Assembly (NCBI RefSeq): GCF_009604425.1 | Contig: NZ_WEGI01000007.1 | Coordinates: 1-64,000 of the forward strand | DNA from: Nocardia aurantia | Lineage (GTDB): Bacteria > Actinomycetota > Actinomycetes > Mycobacteriales > Mycobacteriaceae | Direction of reading: 5' to 3' | DNA: 64,000 bases | In this document: one piece after another, positions 31,872 through 40,947 of the stretch | How the letters are laid out: every line of letters starts with the position of its first letter | Position numbering within the stretch: position 1 is the first letter of the stretch | The notes under the pieces: generated by a model | What the model was told of the DNA's origin: nothing | Seen by the model: the letters and a program-made list of their open reading frames with translations, nothing else | Databases searched by the model: none | Program-made: the position numbers and the translations under genes

Positions 31872-34361
31872 GTGAATTCTCCCGCGCGTTCGGCCCTCGT
31901 CGTCGGAGCCGGTATCGGCGGCCTCACCGCGGCGGCGGCGCTGCGCCGGGCCGGCCTCGAGGTCGTACTGTGTGAACGCGGGTCGACCTTGCGCGCAGCC
32001 GGTTTCGGCCTGTCCCTGCAATCGAACGCGATGAACGCGCTGCGCACCCTGGGCACGGGGATCGACGAGGATCTGCTGCGGGCCGGCGAGCGGGCGCGGT
32101 CGGCGAGCTACCGGCGGCCGGACGGTTCGGTCATGCGCCGGGTCGACGTCGCCCCGATGGAGGCCCTGCTCGGCGCGCCGGCGGTGGTTCTGGCACGGCC
32201 GGACCTGCATGAGGTGCTGCTGTCCCACTGCGGCCCCGATCTGCGAGTCGAATCCGGCGCGGAGGTGCGCGGATTCACCGAGACCGCCGACGCGGTGGCG
32301 GTGGAACTCGCGGACGGCCGCACGCTGGCCGCCGATGTATTGATCGGCGCGGACGGCATCAATTCCACGATCCGGGCCCGGCTGCACGGTGCGCAACCAC
32401 CGCGCTCGGGCGAATTCGTGTGCTGGCTCGCGCTCGCGCGGTTCGACCATCCGGTCGTCGAACCCGGTGAGTCGGTCCAATACTGGGGCACCGGACAGCG
32501 ATTCGGCATCAGCGACCTCGGCGACGGCCGGATCTACTGGTGGGGCACGCTGACCACCACCGCCGAACTGGCGGCGGCGTGGCCGCACGACAAGGCCGAC
32601 CTGCTGGCCCGGTTCACCGGCTGGGCGCCGGAGATCGCCGAGATCATCTCGGGCACACCCGAAGCCGACATCCTGGCGCTGCCCGCACAGGACCGGCCGC
32701 CGCTGCCGGAATGGGGTCGCGGCCGGGTCACGCTGCTCGGCGACGCCGCCCACCCCATGCTGCCCAGCCTCGGCCAGGGCGCGAACGCCGCGATCGAGGA
32801 CGCGATCGTGCTGGCGCACGCCCTGGCGACACACGACGACGCCGAGACCGCGCTGCGCGGCTACGAACACCGCCGGATCGCCCGCATGACCATGTTCGTC
32901 GACGAATCGCGCAAGCTCGGCCACCTGGAGCAGACCGTCGATCCCGAAGTGGTCGCCGCCCGTGACCGTTACATGTCCGAACCCGGCGAGGAGGGCGGCC
33001 GGACCCGCATGCTCGAGCCGATGACCTGGCCGGGCCTGGGCGATCCGGAAGGGGGTGGCACCCTGCCGCGGCCGCTGTCGCCGCTGGAACGCTGGCACTG
33101 GACCGTCGATCGGGTCGCACCGCTGCACATCGTGTCCCGGCTCCGCGTCGACGGTGATCTGACCGCCGAGGCCGTGCGCACCGGCCTGGCCGCGCTGGTC
33201 CGGCGGCATCCGATGCTGCATGCCGTCGTCCACAGCGACGAGGGTCGCGACCCGTGCTTCGTACCGATCGCCGCACAGCCGATTCCGTTGCGGGAGGCCA
33301 CCTCCGGAGACTGGACCGCCGAGATCGACACCGAACTGCGGGAACGGTTCGCCGCCGGCGCGCCGCCGCTGCGCGCCACCCTGGTCACCGTCGCGCCCGG
33401 TATCCACGATCTGATCCTGACCTCGGTCTACACGATCGCCGACGCCGTGACGATCCTGTCGTTCGCCCGGCAGGTGCTGGAGTTCGCCGCGGCCGGCACG
33501 ACCGGCTGGGTACCCGAGATCCCGGCGCTGCCCGGTCCGGAAGCGCTGTTGCCCAGCGAATTCCGGGGAGCGGAGGGCAAGCGGAGGGCGCTGGAACGGT
33601 TACGGGCCGACGCGCAGCGGGACGGCTCGCGGCATCCGGTGCGGCTGGCGGCGGACGCCGAAGTGGCTCCCGCGCAACGGTTCACCCGGTCGGTGCGCCG
33701 CGTCGTGACCGGCGCCGACTACGAGGCACTGCTGGCGGCCTGCCAGGAGCACGGCGTCACGCCACGCAGCCTGGTGGCCGCCGCGCTGGCCCGCGCCGCC
33801 GCCGCGGATACCGGTGCGCCGCAGGCACATCACACCATCGGCGTCTCGGTGCTGTTCCGGGAACATCTGGAACGGCCGCTGGACGACCTTCGCACCGGCG
33901 CGTACCAGGCGATGCTCGGGCTGCCGATTCCGGCCGGGCCGTCGTTGTGGGCCGTCGCGGCCGAGTTCGAGCGCGATTTCGCCGCGCGGGTGGCCGACCG
34001 CGCGCATCTGGCCGGTCTGGCCGGCATCGAATTCCTGGTGCCCGAGACCCCGGACCGGGCAGGCGAGGTCATCGAGCGCCTGGACGCGCACGGCCCCGGC
34101 AATCTCTGCCTGACCTACCTGGACACCCGGGAATTCCCGGATCGGGTGGGCGAGTGGCGGATCTCCGGCGCCGAGTTCGCATCGGGTATGTCGATCAGCG
34201 GGATGACGATGCTCGCCGTCGGAATCGGTTCCGACGCTTTATCATTGAACCTCGGTTACATCGAGGGCCTGCTGACGGCCGAACGTGCGGGGAATCTGAG
34301 CGCGGCGGTCACCACGGCACTGCGGAACGGCCTGCCCGCCACCGAGACCGCCGCGCCGTGA
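31872..34361 (+). CDS. FAD-dependent monooxygenase fused to a condensation/acyltransferase-like domain, 829 aa
   Basis: Residues 1-375 are an aromatic-hydroxylase-type flavoprotein: ALVVGAGIGGLTAAAALRRA near the start, LIGADGINSTIRARL in the middle, and VTLLGDAAHPMLPSLGQGAN near 290-310. Residues about 400-829 resemble a condensation or PapA-type acyltransferase domain: RPLSPLERWHWTVDRVAPLH, AALVRRHPMLHAVV, and a C-terminal half with CLTYLDTREFP. In this domain the HHxxxDG site reads VYTIADA (residues 519-525), so both histidines are missing. The half is probably non-catalytic and may instead recognise a carrier-bound substrate. GTG 31872 has AAGGA 6 bases upstream; a GTG overlapping the NRPS stop (31836) is the alternative. 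Placement directly after the NRPS indicates tailoring of its product. Confidence 0.82.
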   Translation: MNSPARSALVVGAGIGGLTAAAALRRAGLEVVLCERGSTLRAAGFGLSLQSNAMNALRTLGTGIDEDLLRAGERARSASYRRPDGSVMRRVDVAPMEALLGAPAVVLARPDLHEVLLSHCGPDLRVESGAEVRGFTETADAVAVELADGRTLAADVLIGADGINSTIRARLHGAQPPRSGEFVCWLALARFDHPVVEPGESVQYWGTGQRFGISDLGDGRIYWWGTLTTTAELAAAWPHDKADLLARFTGWAPEIAEIISGTPEADILALPAQDRPPLPEWGRGRVTLLGDAAHPMLPSLGQGANAAIEDAIVLAHALATHDDAETALRGYEHRRIARMTMFVDESRKLGHLEQTVDPEVVAARDRYMSEPGEEGGRTRMLEPMTWPGLGDPEGGGTLPRPLSPLERWHWTVDRVAPLHIVSRLRVDGDLTAEAVRTGLAALVRRHPMLHAVVHSDEGRDPCFVPIAAQPIPLREATSGDWTAEIDTELRERFAAGAPPLRATLVTVAPGIHDLILTSVYTIADAVTILSFARQVLEFAAAGTTGWVPEIPALPGPEALLPSEFRGAEGKRRALERLRADAQRDGSRHPVRLAADAEVAPAQRFTRSVRRVVTGADYEALLAACQEHGVTPRSLVAAALARAAAADTGAPQAHHTIGVSVLFREHLERPLDDLRTGAYQAMLGLPIPAGPSLWAVAAEFERDFAARVADRAHLAGLAGIEFLVPETPDRAGEVIERLDAHGPGNLCLTYLDTREFPDRVGEWRISGAEFASGMSISGMTMLAVGIGSDALSLNLGYIEGLLTAERAGNLSAAVTTALRNGLPATETAAP

Positions 34362-34411
34362 GCCGCCGCCGGATCGGGGATCCGGTACCGCTTCTGCGAG
34401 AAGGGAAAACG

Positions 34412-35878
34412 ATGTCGACGGAACGCAGCCCCTGGGGCGCGCTCGGTGCGCTGTGCGTGGGCTACTTCATGATCCTGCTGGACATGACCATCGTCGCGGT
34501 GGCCAACCCGGCGATCATGACCGGCCTGCGCACCGACATGTCCGAGGTGATCTGGGTGACCAGCGCCTACCTGCTCACCTTCGCGGTGCCGCTGCTGGTG
34601 ACCGGCCGGCTCGGCGACCGGTTCGGGCCGAAATACCTGTATCTGGCCGGGCTTTCGGTCTTCACGCTGGCGTCGCTGTGGTGCGGCCTGGCCAACAGCA
34701 TCGGGTCGCTGATCGCCGCGCGCGCCGTGCAGGGGCTCGGCGCCGCGCTGATCGCACCGCAGACGATGGCGCTGATCGGCCGGATCTTCCCGGCGGACAA
34801 GCGCGGCGCGGCGATGGGCGTGTGGGGCGGCGTCGCCGGTGTGGCGACGCTGATCGGCCCGGTGTTCGGTGGCGTGCTCATTGACAACGGCGGCTGGGAG
34901 TGGATCTTCTACGTCAACGTGCCGATCGGCCTGGTCGCGCTCGCGCTGGGCGTGTGGCTGGTGCCGGCGCTCCCGACGAACCGGCACCGCTTCGACGTAC
35001 CGGGAGTGATCGTGGTCGCGATCGCCATGTCCGCGTTGGTGTTCGGCATCCAGGAGGGTAACGACTACCACTGGGCCGGCTGGGTGTGGGGGTTGATCCT
35101 CGGCGGCCTGGTCGTGCTCACCGCGTACCTGATCTACCAGGGCCGCAACCGGATCGAGCCGCTGGTGCCGCTGAACCTGTTCCGCGACCGCAACTTCGCG
35201 CTCGGCAACGTGGCGACCGGCGCGCTGGGCGCGGCGATGACGGCCCAGATGGTGCCGTCGTACTTCTATCTGCAGGCGGTGCGCGACCTGTCGCCGACCG
35301 AGGCGGCCCTGGTGTTCGCGCCGATGGCGGTCCTGTCCGGCGTGCTGTCGCCGGTGGTCGGCAGGCTGTCCGACAAGCTGCCGCCGCGGTATCTGCCGAC
35401 GTTCGGTTTCGTCCTGTTCACGGTGGGTCTGCTGTGGTTCATCGGCCTCGCCACCCCGCACGGGTCCATCGCGCTCATCTGCGTGATGTCGGCGGTCTGC
35501 GGGATTGCCAGCGCCTGCATCTGGGCGCCGCTGCCCGCGACCGCGCTGCGGAACCTGCCGCTGACCCAGTTGGGCGCGGCCTCGGGAATCTACAACACCA
35601 CCCGCCAAGTCGGCTCGGCACTCGGCAGCGCGGGCATCGGCGCGCTGATCACCGCCCGTCTGACGGCCCACTCCCTGCCCACCTCGTCCGCCGACGCCGG
35701 GCACGTCGCCGACCCGGACAAGGCGCCCTACGCCTCGGCCATGACCGACTCGCTCTACCTCACCGTCGGCCTGCTCGTGCTCTGCGCCGTCGCGGCGGCG
35801 TTCCTCGCCCCGAACGCGACCACTACCGCCGCCGCGCCGACCGCCGATCGGGAGGCACCGGCCGACCTGGCCGGCTGA
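34412..35878 (+). CDS. MFS drug/metabolite exporter, DHA2 (EmrB/QacA) type, 488 aa
   Basis: A proton-coupled exporter with about 14 predicted membrane helices. Motif D appears as LDMTIVAVANPAIM in helix 1, motif A as GRLGDRFGPK, and the DHA2 motif C region as GVAGVATLIGPVFGGVLID. ATG 34412 has GAGAAGGGA about 7 bases upstream; the frame is open further upstream only as a shadow of the preceding gene. It lies 50 bp after the monooxygenase fusion and in the same direction, the usual place for the exporter and self-resistance gene of a peptide biosynthetic cluster. Confidence 0.9.
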   Translation: MSTERSPWGALGALCVGYFMILLDMTIVAVANPAIMTGLRTDMSEVIWVTSAYLLTFAVPLLVTGRLGDRFGPKYLYLAGLSVFTLASLWCGLANSIGSLIAARAVQGLGAALIAPQTMALIGRIFPADKRGAAMGVWGGVAGVATLIGPVFGGVLIDNGGWEWIFYVNVPIGLVALALGVWLVPALPTNRHRFDVPGVIVVAIAMSALVFGIQEGNDYHWAGWVWGLILGGLVVLTAYLIYQGRNRIEPLVPLNLFRDRNFALGNVATGALGAAMTAQMVPSYFYLQAVRDLSPTEAALVFAPMAVLSGVLSPVVGRLSDKLPPRYLPTFGFVLFTVGLLWFIGLATPHGSIALICVMSAVCGIASACIWAPLPATALRNLPLTQLGAASGIYNTTRQVGSALGSAGIGALITARLTAHSLPTSSADAGHVADPDKAPYASAMTDSLYLTVGLLVLCAVAAAFLAPNATTTAAAPTADREAPADLAG

Positions 35879-35895
35879 CGATCGGGTCCGAGAAA

Positions 35896-36250
35896 GCGGC
35901 GGCGGCGCCGGAACACTGGTCGCCGGTCGGGCTCGGGTGGCCGCATGGAGCCGAAGCCGACCCGCGAACGGCACGACGGGGACTAGGGAATGCAGCGGGC
36001 CGGATGGTGTCGACCACGTGGTCGCCGACGGGCGACTCGCTGCGCCGAGCCGAGGCCGTGAACCCAGCCGCGAACAGGACGCTGCGGACGAGTAAACGCG
36101 GCGGACCGGACGGTGGCGACCCGCCTGGTCGCCGGTCGGGCCCGGGTGCCGCACAGAGCCGACGCCTGAGCCGGGAACCCGGGCCGCGAACAGCGACGGG
36201 ACAAGTGACCGCGGCGGCCGCACGGTACCGACCACGTACGGCGTATTCCC
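35896..36250. repeat. Degenerate tandem repeat array, period about 105 bp
   Basis: The 558-bp gap between the exporter and the first monooxygenase has no credible gene. The core TGGTCGCCG-n2-CGGG recurs at 35917, 36019 and 36126, and a decayed copy lies near 36237. Each core is followed by GAGCCGA-n-GCC, then CCGCGAACnG, a GAC-n-AGT-like stretch and GCGGCGG, and is preceded from the second copy by CCGGAnGGTG-n-CGACC. Spacings are about 102, 107 and 111 bp. Copies are roughly 60-75 percent alike by eye. Confidence 0.65.
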
Positions 36251-36436
36251 CCGGGCTCGAGCTGAATCGAAGGGTTGACACGTCCGCCGGGTCGGCCGAT
36301 CCGGGCGCCGGAGCTGCGGTGATGCGTCAGCGCGGCGGACCACGACGGCAGGCGGCGCGGGGTGGGGGCGACCGCGGCGGTGGCGGGCGCGCGTTGGCGG
36401 TACCGAATCGTCTGGTACCCAGAGAAATGAGGGACG

Positions 36437-37651
36437 ATGGCATCGGACCCCTTGCACATCGGCGTCGCGCTCGACGGGGCGGGCTGGCATCCGGCTGCCT
36501 GGCGCGAACCGAATTCCCGTCCGGGCGAGTTGTTCGACCCCGGCTACTGGACCGACCTCGTCACCACCGCCGAACGCGGCCTGCTGGACTATGTCACCGT
36601 CGAGGACAGTCTGTCCCTTCCCGGTGACCGGTTCGGGCCGCCGCGCGATGTCGTGGACCAGGTCCGGGCCCGGCTGGACGCGCATCTCGTGGCGGCGCGC
36701 GTCGCTCCGGTGACGCGGCACATCGGGTTGATCCCGGTGGTCACCGCCACCCACACCGAACCGTTCCATGTGTCCAAGGCGATCGCGACCCTCGATTACA
36801 CCTCGCGGGGCCGGGCCGGCTGGCAGGTCCGGGTGTCCGGGACCGCCACGGAGGCAGCACATTTCGGGCGGCGCACGATCGCGGAGCTCACCGCGGGCGA
36901 ACTGGCCGCGGCGGTGGGTTCCGGGGCCTTCCCGGACGCGGCGCGCGAGCTGTTCGACGAGGCGGCCGATGTGGTCGAGGTGGTGCGCCGGCTGTGGGAC
37001 AGCTGGGAGGACGACGCGGAGATCCGGGATGTGGCGTCCCGCCGCTTCATCGATCGCGGCAAGCTGCACTACGTCGACTTCGAGGGCCGGTACTTCAGTG
37101 TCCGCGGGCCGTCCATCACGCCCCGCCCACCGCAGGGACAGCCCGTGGTCGCCGCGCTGGCGCACGCCCCGCTGATCTACGAATTCGCCGCCCGCGGTGC
37201 GGATCTCGTGTTCGTCACGCCCGCCCTCGCAGACGGGCCCGCACCGATCGTGGCGCAGGTGGCCGACGCCGCGGCGCGGGTGGGGCGCGGCGGCCGGCCG
37301 CTGCGGGTGCACGCCGACCTCGTGGTGTTCCTCGACACCGCGCAGGCGACCGGGCGGCAGCGACTGGACCGGCTGAACGAACTCGCCGGCGCCGAATTCA
37401 CCTCGGATGCGGCGATATTCGCGGGCAGCGCCGCGGAGCTGGGCGATCTGCTGGCCGGCTGGCGGGCACAGGGCGTGGACGGCTTCCGGCTGCGGCCCGG
37501 CGTCGCGGTCGACGATCTCGCCGCGATCACCACGCGGCTCGTACCGGAACTCCAGCGCCGCAACCTGTTCCGCACCGGTTATCCCGACGGGCCGCTACGC
37601 GCGGTCCTCGGATTGCCGTCCGACGTTCCCAACCGTTACGCGACCAGCTGA
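36437..37651 (+). CDS. Luciferase-like (LLM) flavin-dependent oxidoreductase, 404 aa
   Basis: TIM-barrel flavin-dependent monooxygenase of the bacterial luciferase superfamily. Typical elements are the opening HIGVALDGAGWHPAAWRE, GYWTDLVTTAERGLLDYVTVEDS, KAIATLDYTSRGRAGWQVRV and FEGRYFSVRGPSITPRPPQG. They use reduced FMN or F420; with no F420-specific motif, FMNH2 is the better guess, supplied by a separate reductase. The ATG has GAAATGAGGGA upstream. Eleven bases separate it from a second luciferase-like gene, so they form a pair that may oxidise the same substrate, perhaps the NRPS product or a sulfur or amine compound. Confidence 0.85.
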   Translation: MASDPLHIGVALDGAGWHPAAWREPNSRPGELFDPGYWTDLVTTAERGLLDYVTVEDSLSLPGDRFGPPRDVVDQVRARLDAHLVAARVAPVTRHIGLIPVVTATHTEPFHVSKAIATLDYTSRGRAGWQVRVSGTATEAAHFGRRTIAELTAGELAAAVGSGAFPDAARELFDEAADVVEVVRRLWDSWEDDAEIRDVASRRFIDRGKLHYVDFEGRYFSVRGPSITPRPPQGQPVVAALAHAPLIYEFAARGADLVFVTPALADGPAPIVAQVADAAARVGRGGRPLRVHADLVVFLDTAQATGRQRLDRLNELAGAEFTSDAAIFAGSAAELGDLLAGWRAQGVDGFRLRPGVAVDDLAAITTRLVPELQRRNLFRTGYPDGPLRAVLGLPSDVPNRYATS

Positions 37652-37662
37652 GCGAGGCCACC

Positions 37663-39030
37663 GTGAGCACGCAACCCAAACAGGTCATCCTGGGCGCCTA
37701 CCTCGGCGGCGTCAACCATCACACCTCGTGGTGGCATCCCGAGGCGGGCAGCCAGATCGACTTCGGCACCTTCGAGCACACCGCGCGCACCGCCGAACGC
37801 GGGCGTTTCGACTTCTTCTTCCTCGCCGAGGGACTCGCCCTGCGCGAGCGCGCCGGGCAGATCTTCGATCAGGACATCATCGGCAGGCCCGACACTTTCA
37901 CCGTGCTGGCCTCCCTCGCCGCGGTCACCGAACATCTGGGACTGGCCGGCACCATCAACACGACCTTCAACGAGCCGTATGAACTGGCCCGGCAGTTCGC
38001 CAGCCTGGACCATCTGTCCGGCGGGCGGGCCGCCTGGAACGTGGTCACCTCCTTCGACGCCTTCACCGGGCAGAACTTCCGCCGCGGCGGCTTCCTGGAC
38101 CCGGCCGATCGCTACACGCGGGCCGAGGAGACTCTGAAAGCGACACGCGCGCTGTGGGATTCGTGGCGCGAGGACGACATCGCCGCCGATCCGGCGACCG
38201 GACGCTACCTGGCCCGGCCGGACGCCGGCGCATTCGCGTTCCACGGCAGTCAGTTCGACATCTCGGGCCGGTTCACCGTACCGCGCAGTCCGCAGGGCCG
38301 GCCGGTGATCCTGCAGGCCGGCGTCTCGCCGCAGGGGCGGGCGTTCGCGGCGGCCAACGCCGACGCGATCTTCTCCCCGTACGGGAAACTGCCGCAGGCC
38401 GCGGACTTCTACCGCGACATCAAGGCGCGGGCGGTGGCGGCCGGACGGTCCGCCGACGACATCAAGATCCTGCCCTCCGCGAGTTTCGTGCTGGGCGACA
38501 CCGAGGCGGAGGCGCTCGAGAAGTACCGCACGGTGCAGCTCGAACAGGTCACCGGGCAGACGGCTCTGGTTCTGCTGGAACAGATCTGGAATCGTGATCT
38601 GTCCGGCTACGATCCGGAGGGGCCGGTGCCCGACATCGATCCGGATCCGGAGGCGCCGCCGATCATCCAGGGTCGCGCGTTCGTCCATCAGGATCGGTTC
38701 GCGACCGCCGAACGGTTGCGCGCGGTCGCCGCCGCGAAGAAACTCTCGTTGCGCGAGGCGGTGATCGATCAGTACGAACGCGGAGCGCTGGTCGGCACGC
38801 CCGCCCAGGTGGCCGACCGCATCGTTTCGTTCGTGCACGGCGACGGCTCCGACGGATTCATCCTCGGGTCGCACCTGGTTCCCTGGGGGCTCGACGAATT
38901 CGTCGAGAAGGTGGTGCCGCTGTTGCAGGACCGCGGCGTGCTGCGCGCCGAGTACACCGGCACGACGCTCCGGGACAATCTGGGGATTCCGGTGCCGCGG
39001 GTGAATCTCGAGGCGAGCACGCGACATTGA
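37663..39030 (+). CDS. NtaA/SnaA/DszA-type FMN-dependent monooxygenase, 455 aa
   Basis: Strong family features: ILGAYLGGVNHHTSWWHPEA, FDFFFLAEGLALRERAG, LSGGRAAWNVVTSFDAFTGQ, FTVPRSPQGRPVILQAGVSP and SDGFILGSHLVPWGLDEFV. Characterised relatives oxidise nitrilotriacetate, pristinamycin II precursors, dibenzothiophene sulfone, or N-acetylated succinylcysteine, all with free FMNH2. GTG 37663 has GCGAGG about 5 bases upstream. The frame upstream is a shadow of the preceding gene. With its upstream neighbour and the downstream aldo/keto reductase it makes a probable three-gene operon next to the NRPS cluster; membership in the cluster is inference. Confidence 0.87.
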   Translation: MSTQPKQVILGAYLGGVNHHTSWWHPEAGSQIDFGTFEHTARTAERGRFDFFFLAEGLALRERAGQIFDQDIIGRPDTFTVLASLAAVTEHLGLAGTINTTFNEPYELARQFASLDHLSGGRAAWNVVTSFDAFTGQNFRRGGFLDPADRYTRAEETLKATRALWDSWREDDIAADPATGRYLARPDAGAFAFHGSQFDISGRFTVPRSPQGRPVILQAGVSPQGRAFAAANADAIFSPYGKLPQAADFYRDIKARAVAAGRSADDIKILPSASFVLGDTEAEALEKYRTVQLEQVTGQTALVLLEQIWNRDLSGYDPEGPVPDIDPDPEAPPIIQGRAFVHQDRFATAERLRAVAAAKKLSLREAVIDQYERGALVGTPAQVADRIVSFVHGDGSDGFILGSHLVPWGLDEFVEKVVPLLQDRGVLRAEYTGTTLRDNLGIPVPRVNLEASTRH

Positions 39031-39113
39031 GCACCGGGGGCCGGCGACCTGACCCGATCGCCGGCCCCCCAGGGCACTTCTGAATGTACGATCGACCGAT
39101 CCGAAAGGACGCC

Positions 39114-40145
39114 ATGACCGAACGCCCTGCCGACGCCCCCTATTCCGCCGCAGCGGACCGCTACGAGACGCTGCCCTATCGGCGCAGCGGCGCCAGCGGC
39201 CTCGACCTGCCGGCCTTCTCATTCGGGCTGTGGCAGAAGTTCGGCGCCGACTACCCGTTCACCACCCAGCGCGAAATCATCCTGCACGCTTTCGATCTGG
39301 GCATCAGCCACTTCGACAATGCCGACCGTTACGGCCCGCCGCATCGCGCCGCCCAGCAGACCTTCGGCGCGGTGCTCGCGAAGGATCTGACCCGCTACCG
39401 CGACGAGCTCATCCTGTCGACGAAGGCGGGCAACCCGATCGGCGCCAGCCCCTACCTGCGCGGCGGCTCCCGCAAGTCGATCCTGACCTCGCTCGAGCAC
39501 AGCCTGCGCGACCTGCGCACCGACTACGTCGACATCTTCTACCACCACAGCCCCGATCTCGATGTGCCGCTGGAGGAATCGGTCGGCGCACTGGTGAGCG
39601 CGGTCCAACAGGGCAAGGCCCTGTACGTGGGCATCTCGAACTATCTGCCCGACCGAGCCCACGCCGCCGCCGAACTACTCCGCGCGGCGGGCGTACCGCT
39701 GCTGGTCCACCAGACCCGCTACTCGATCTACGACCGCCGCCCCGAACAGAACGGCCTGCTCGACACCGCCCGGCGCGACGGCTTCGGCCTCATCGTGTAT
39801 TCCCCACTGGCACAAGGACTCCTGACCGCCAAGTATCTGGAGACCATCCCGCGGGGCGCGCGCGCCGAGAACAGCACATTCCTGTCTCCGGACATGATCG
39901 ACGATACCTACCGTCAGCGCACCGCCGCCCTGAACAAACTCGCCGAGTCCCGCGGCCAGTCCCTGGCCCAACTGGCTTTGCAATGGGTGCTGCGCCGCCC
40001 CGAGGTCACCTCCGCCCTGATCGGCGCCAGCTCCACCGCCCAATTGGACCACAACATCGCCGCCCTGCGATTCTCGCCGCTCACCGACGAGGAGTTGAGC
40101 TTGGTCGACGAGCACGGAGTACACGGGACGGGATCGCGGTCGTGA
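39114..40145 (+). CDS. Aldo/keto reductase (L-glyceraldehyde 3-phosphate reductase-like), 343 aa
   Basis: NADPH-dependent TIM-barrel reductase of the YghZ/Kv-beta-like branch: YRRSGASGLDLPAFSFGLWQ, FDLGISHFDNADRYGPPHRA (catalytic Asp and Tyr), LILSTKAG (Lys), DIFYHHSPD (His), VGISNYLPD, and SALIGASSTAQLDHNI for cofactor binding. All four catalytic residues are present. ATG 39114 has GAAAGGA 6 bases upstream; an upstream in-frame ATG at 39084 lacks a good site. It follows the two luciferase-like genes and may reduce the aldehyde that such oxygenases release. Confidence 0.88.
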   Translation: MTERPADAPYSAAADRYETLPYRRSGASGLDLPAFSFGLWQKFGADYPFTTQREIILHAFDLGISHFDNADRYGPPHRAAQQTFGAVLAKDLTRYRDELILSTKAGNPIGASPYLRGGSRKSILTSLEHSLRDLRTDYVDIFYHHSPDLDVPLEESVGALVSAVQQGKALYVGISNYLPDRAHAAAELLRAAGVPLLVHQTRYSIYDRRPEQNGLLDTARRDGFGLIVYSPLAQGLLTAKYLETIPRGARAENSTFLSPDMIDDTYRQRTAALNKLAESRGQSLAQLALQWVLRRPEVTSALIGASSTAQLDHNIAALRFSPLTDEELSLVDEHGVHGTGSRS

Positions 40146-40230
40146 AGGCGGCCGGTCGCGGCTCGCGACAGCGTGCGCATCCGCCTATGCCCGCCCTGTC
40201 GGTGACGGAGCGGGGCGGGGGCATGGGCGG

Positions 40231-40947
40231 TCAGCCCGGTTTTCGGTGAACGGGTTGTTGTGTGGGCGTGAGATATTCGCCAGGATGGTGATACCGGTTG
40301 ACCCGGGGGCGCCGGGCCGGATCGATGTGGACCGGCGGGATCCATTGGGTGCGTCCGGCATCGGGCTGGTCGCCCGGGGCGGTGATGGTAGCCCATCCGG
40401 TGGCGTGTGTCCCGGCTTGCTGATGGTGGGGTTCGCAGACGAAGGTCAGCTGGTCGGCATCGGTGGTGCCGCCGGTGGCCCAGTCGGTCCGATGGTGAAC
40501 CTGGCACAGGTATCCCGGTTTGGTGCAGCCGGGGAAGGTGCAGCCGATGTCGCGGGCGTGCAACATGATTCGCTGATCGGCGGAGGCGATACGCTTGGCG
40601 CGGCCGAGGTAGAGGGGGCGGCCGTCGCTGTTGTCGAACAGGGCGAGATAGTGGTGGGCATGCGAGGCCAGGCGCAGAGCATCACCGATGGAGATGACCG
40701 CACCGCCACCGGTGGCCACGGCCGGACCGGCGGGACCGGTTACGCGGGGTAGCGGTCCTTCGGGGATGGCTTGTGCGACGGCGTCTTCCAGCTCCTGAAG
40801 GGACATCGAGACCCGGACGAGGCCGCCGCACAACGTGATACCCGCAGCACCGCGCAACGTCAGCACGACGCGCTCAAAGCGGTGCTGCGCGACGATATCG
40901 CCTCCGGCCGACTCGGCCGACATCGCGGACTTCCGGTGACCGTCATC
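40231..40947 (-). pseudogene. 13E12-type DUF222/HNH endonuclease gene, truncated and internally inverted
   Basis: The minus strand from 40812 down to 40231 reads as the C-terminal half of a DUF222-HNH (13E12 repeat) protein: VSMSLQELEDAVAQAIPEG, IGDALRLASHAHHYLALF, DNSDGRPLYLGRAKRIAS, then the HNH zinc site CTFPGCTKPGYLCQVHHRTD. The piece that should precede it, AAAQRDTRSTAQRQHDALKA then ASGRLGRHRGLPVTVI, is present but on the plus strand at 40813-40947. Reinverting that segment restores the continuous family sequence GLPVTVI-VSMSLQELE. The N-terminal DUF222 region, about 250 residues, is missing. The gene is therefore dead. These genes are repeated many times in actinobacterial genomes and are prone to recombination. 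Confidence 0.75.
40813..40947 (+). other. 135-bp inverted segment of the 13E12-type gene
   Basis: Reads in frame on the plus strand as PDEAAAQRDTRSTAQRQHDA, then LKAVLRDDIASGRLGRHRGL and PVTVI, while the rest of the gene is on the minus strand. CATC occurs just outside or at both ends (40804-40807 and 40944-40947), a possible microhomology. Confidence 0.65.

Noticed and set aside
34256..37312. 1018-codon minus-strand open frame across the exporter and repeat gap
   Set aside because: Antisense to the exporter and luciferase-like genes, low-complexity; not a gene.
40146..40230. Imperfect GC hairpin (GCCCGCCC with GGGCGGGGGC) after the aldo/keto reductase gene
   Set aside because: Stem needs a bulge and a 15-base loop; could be a terminator but evidence is too weak to list.
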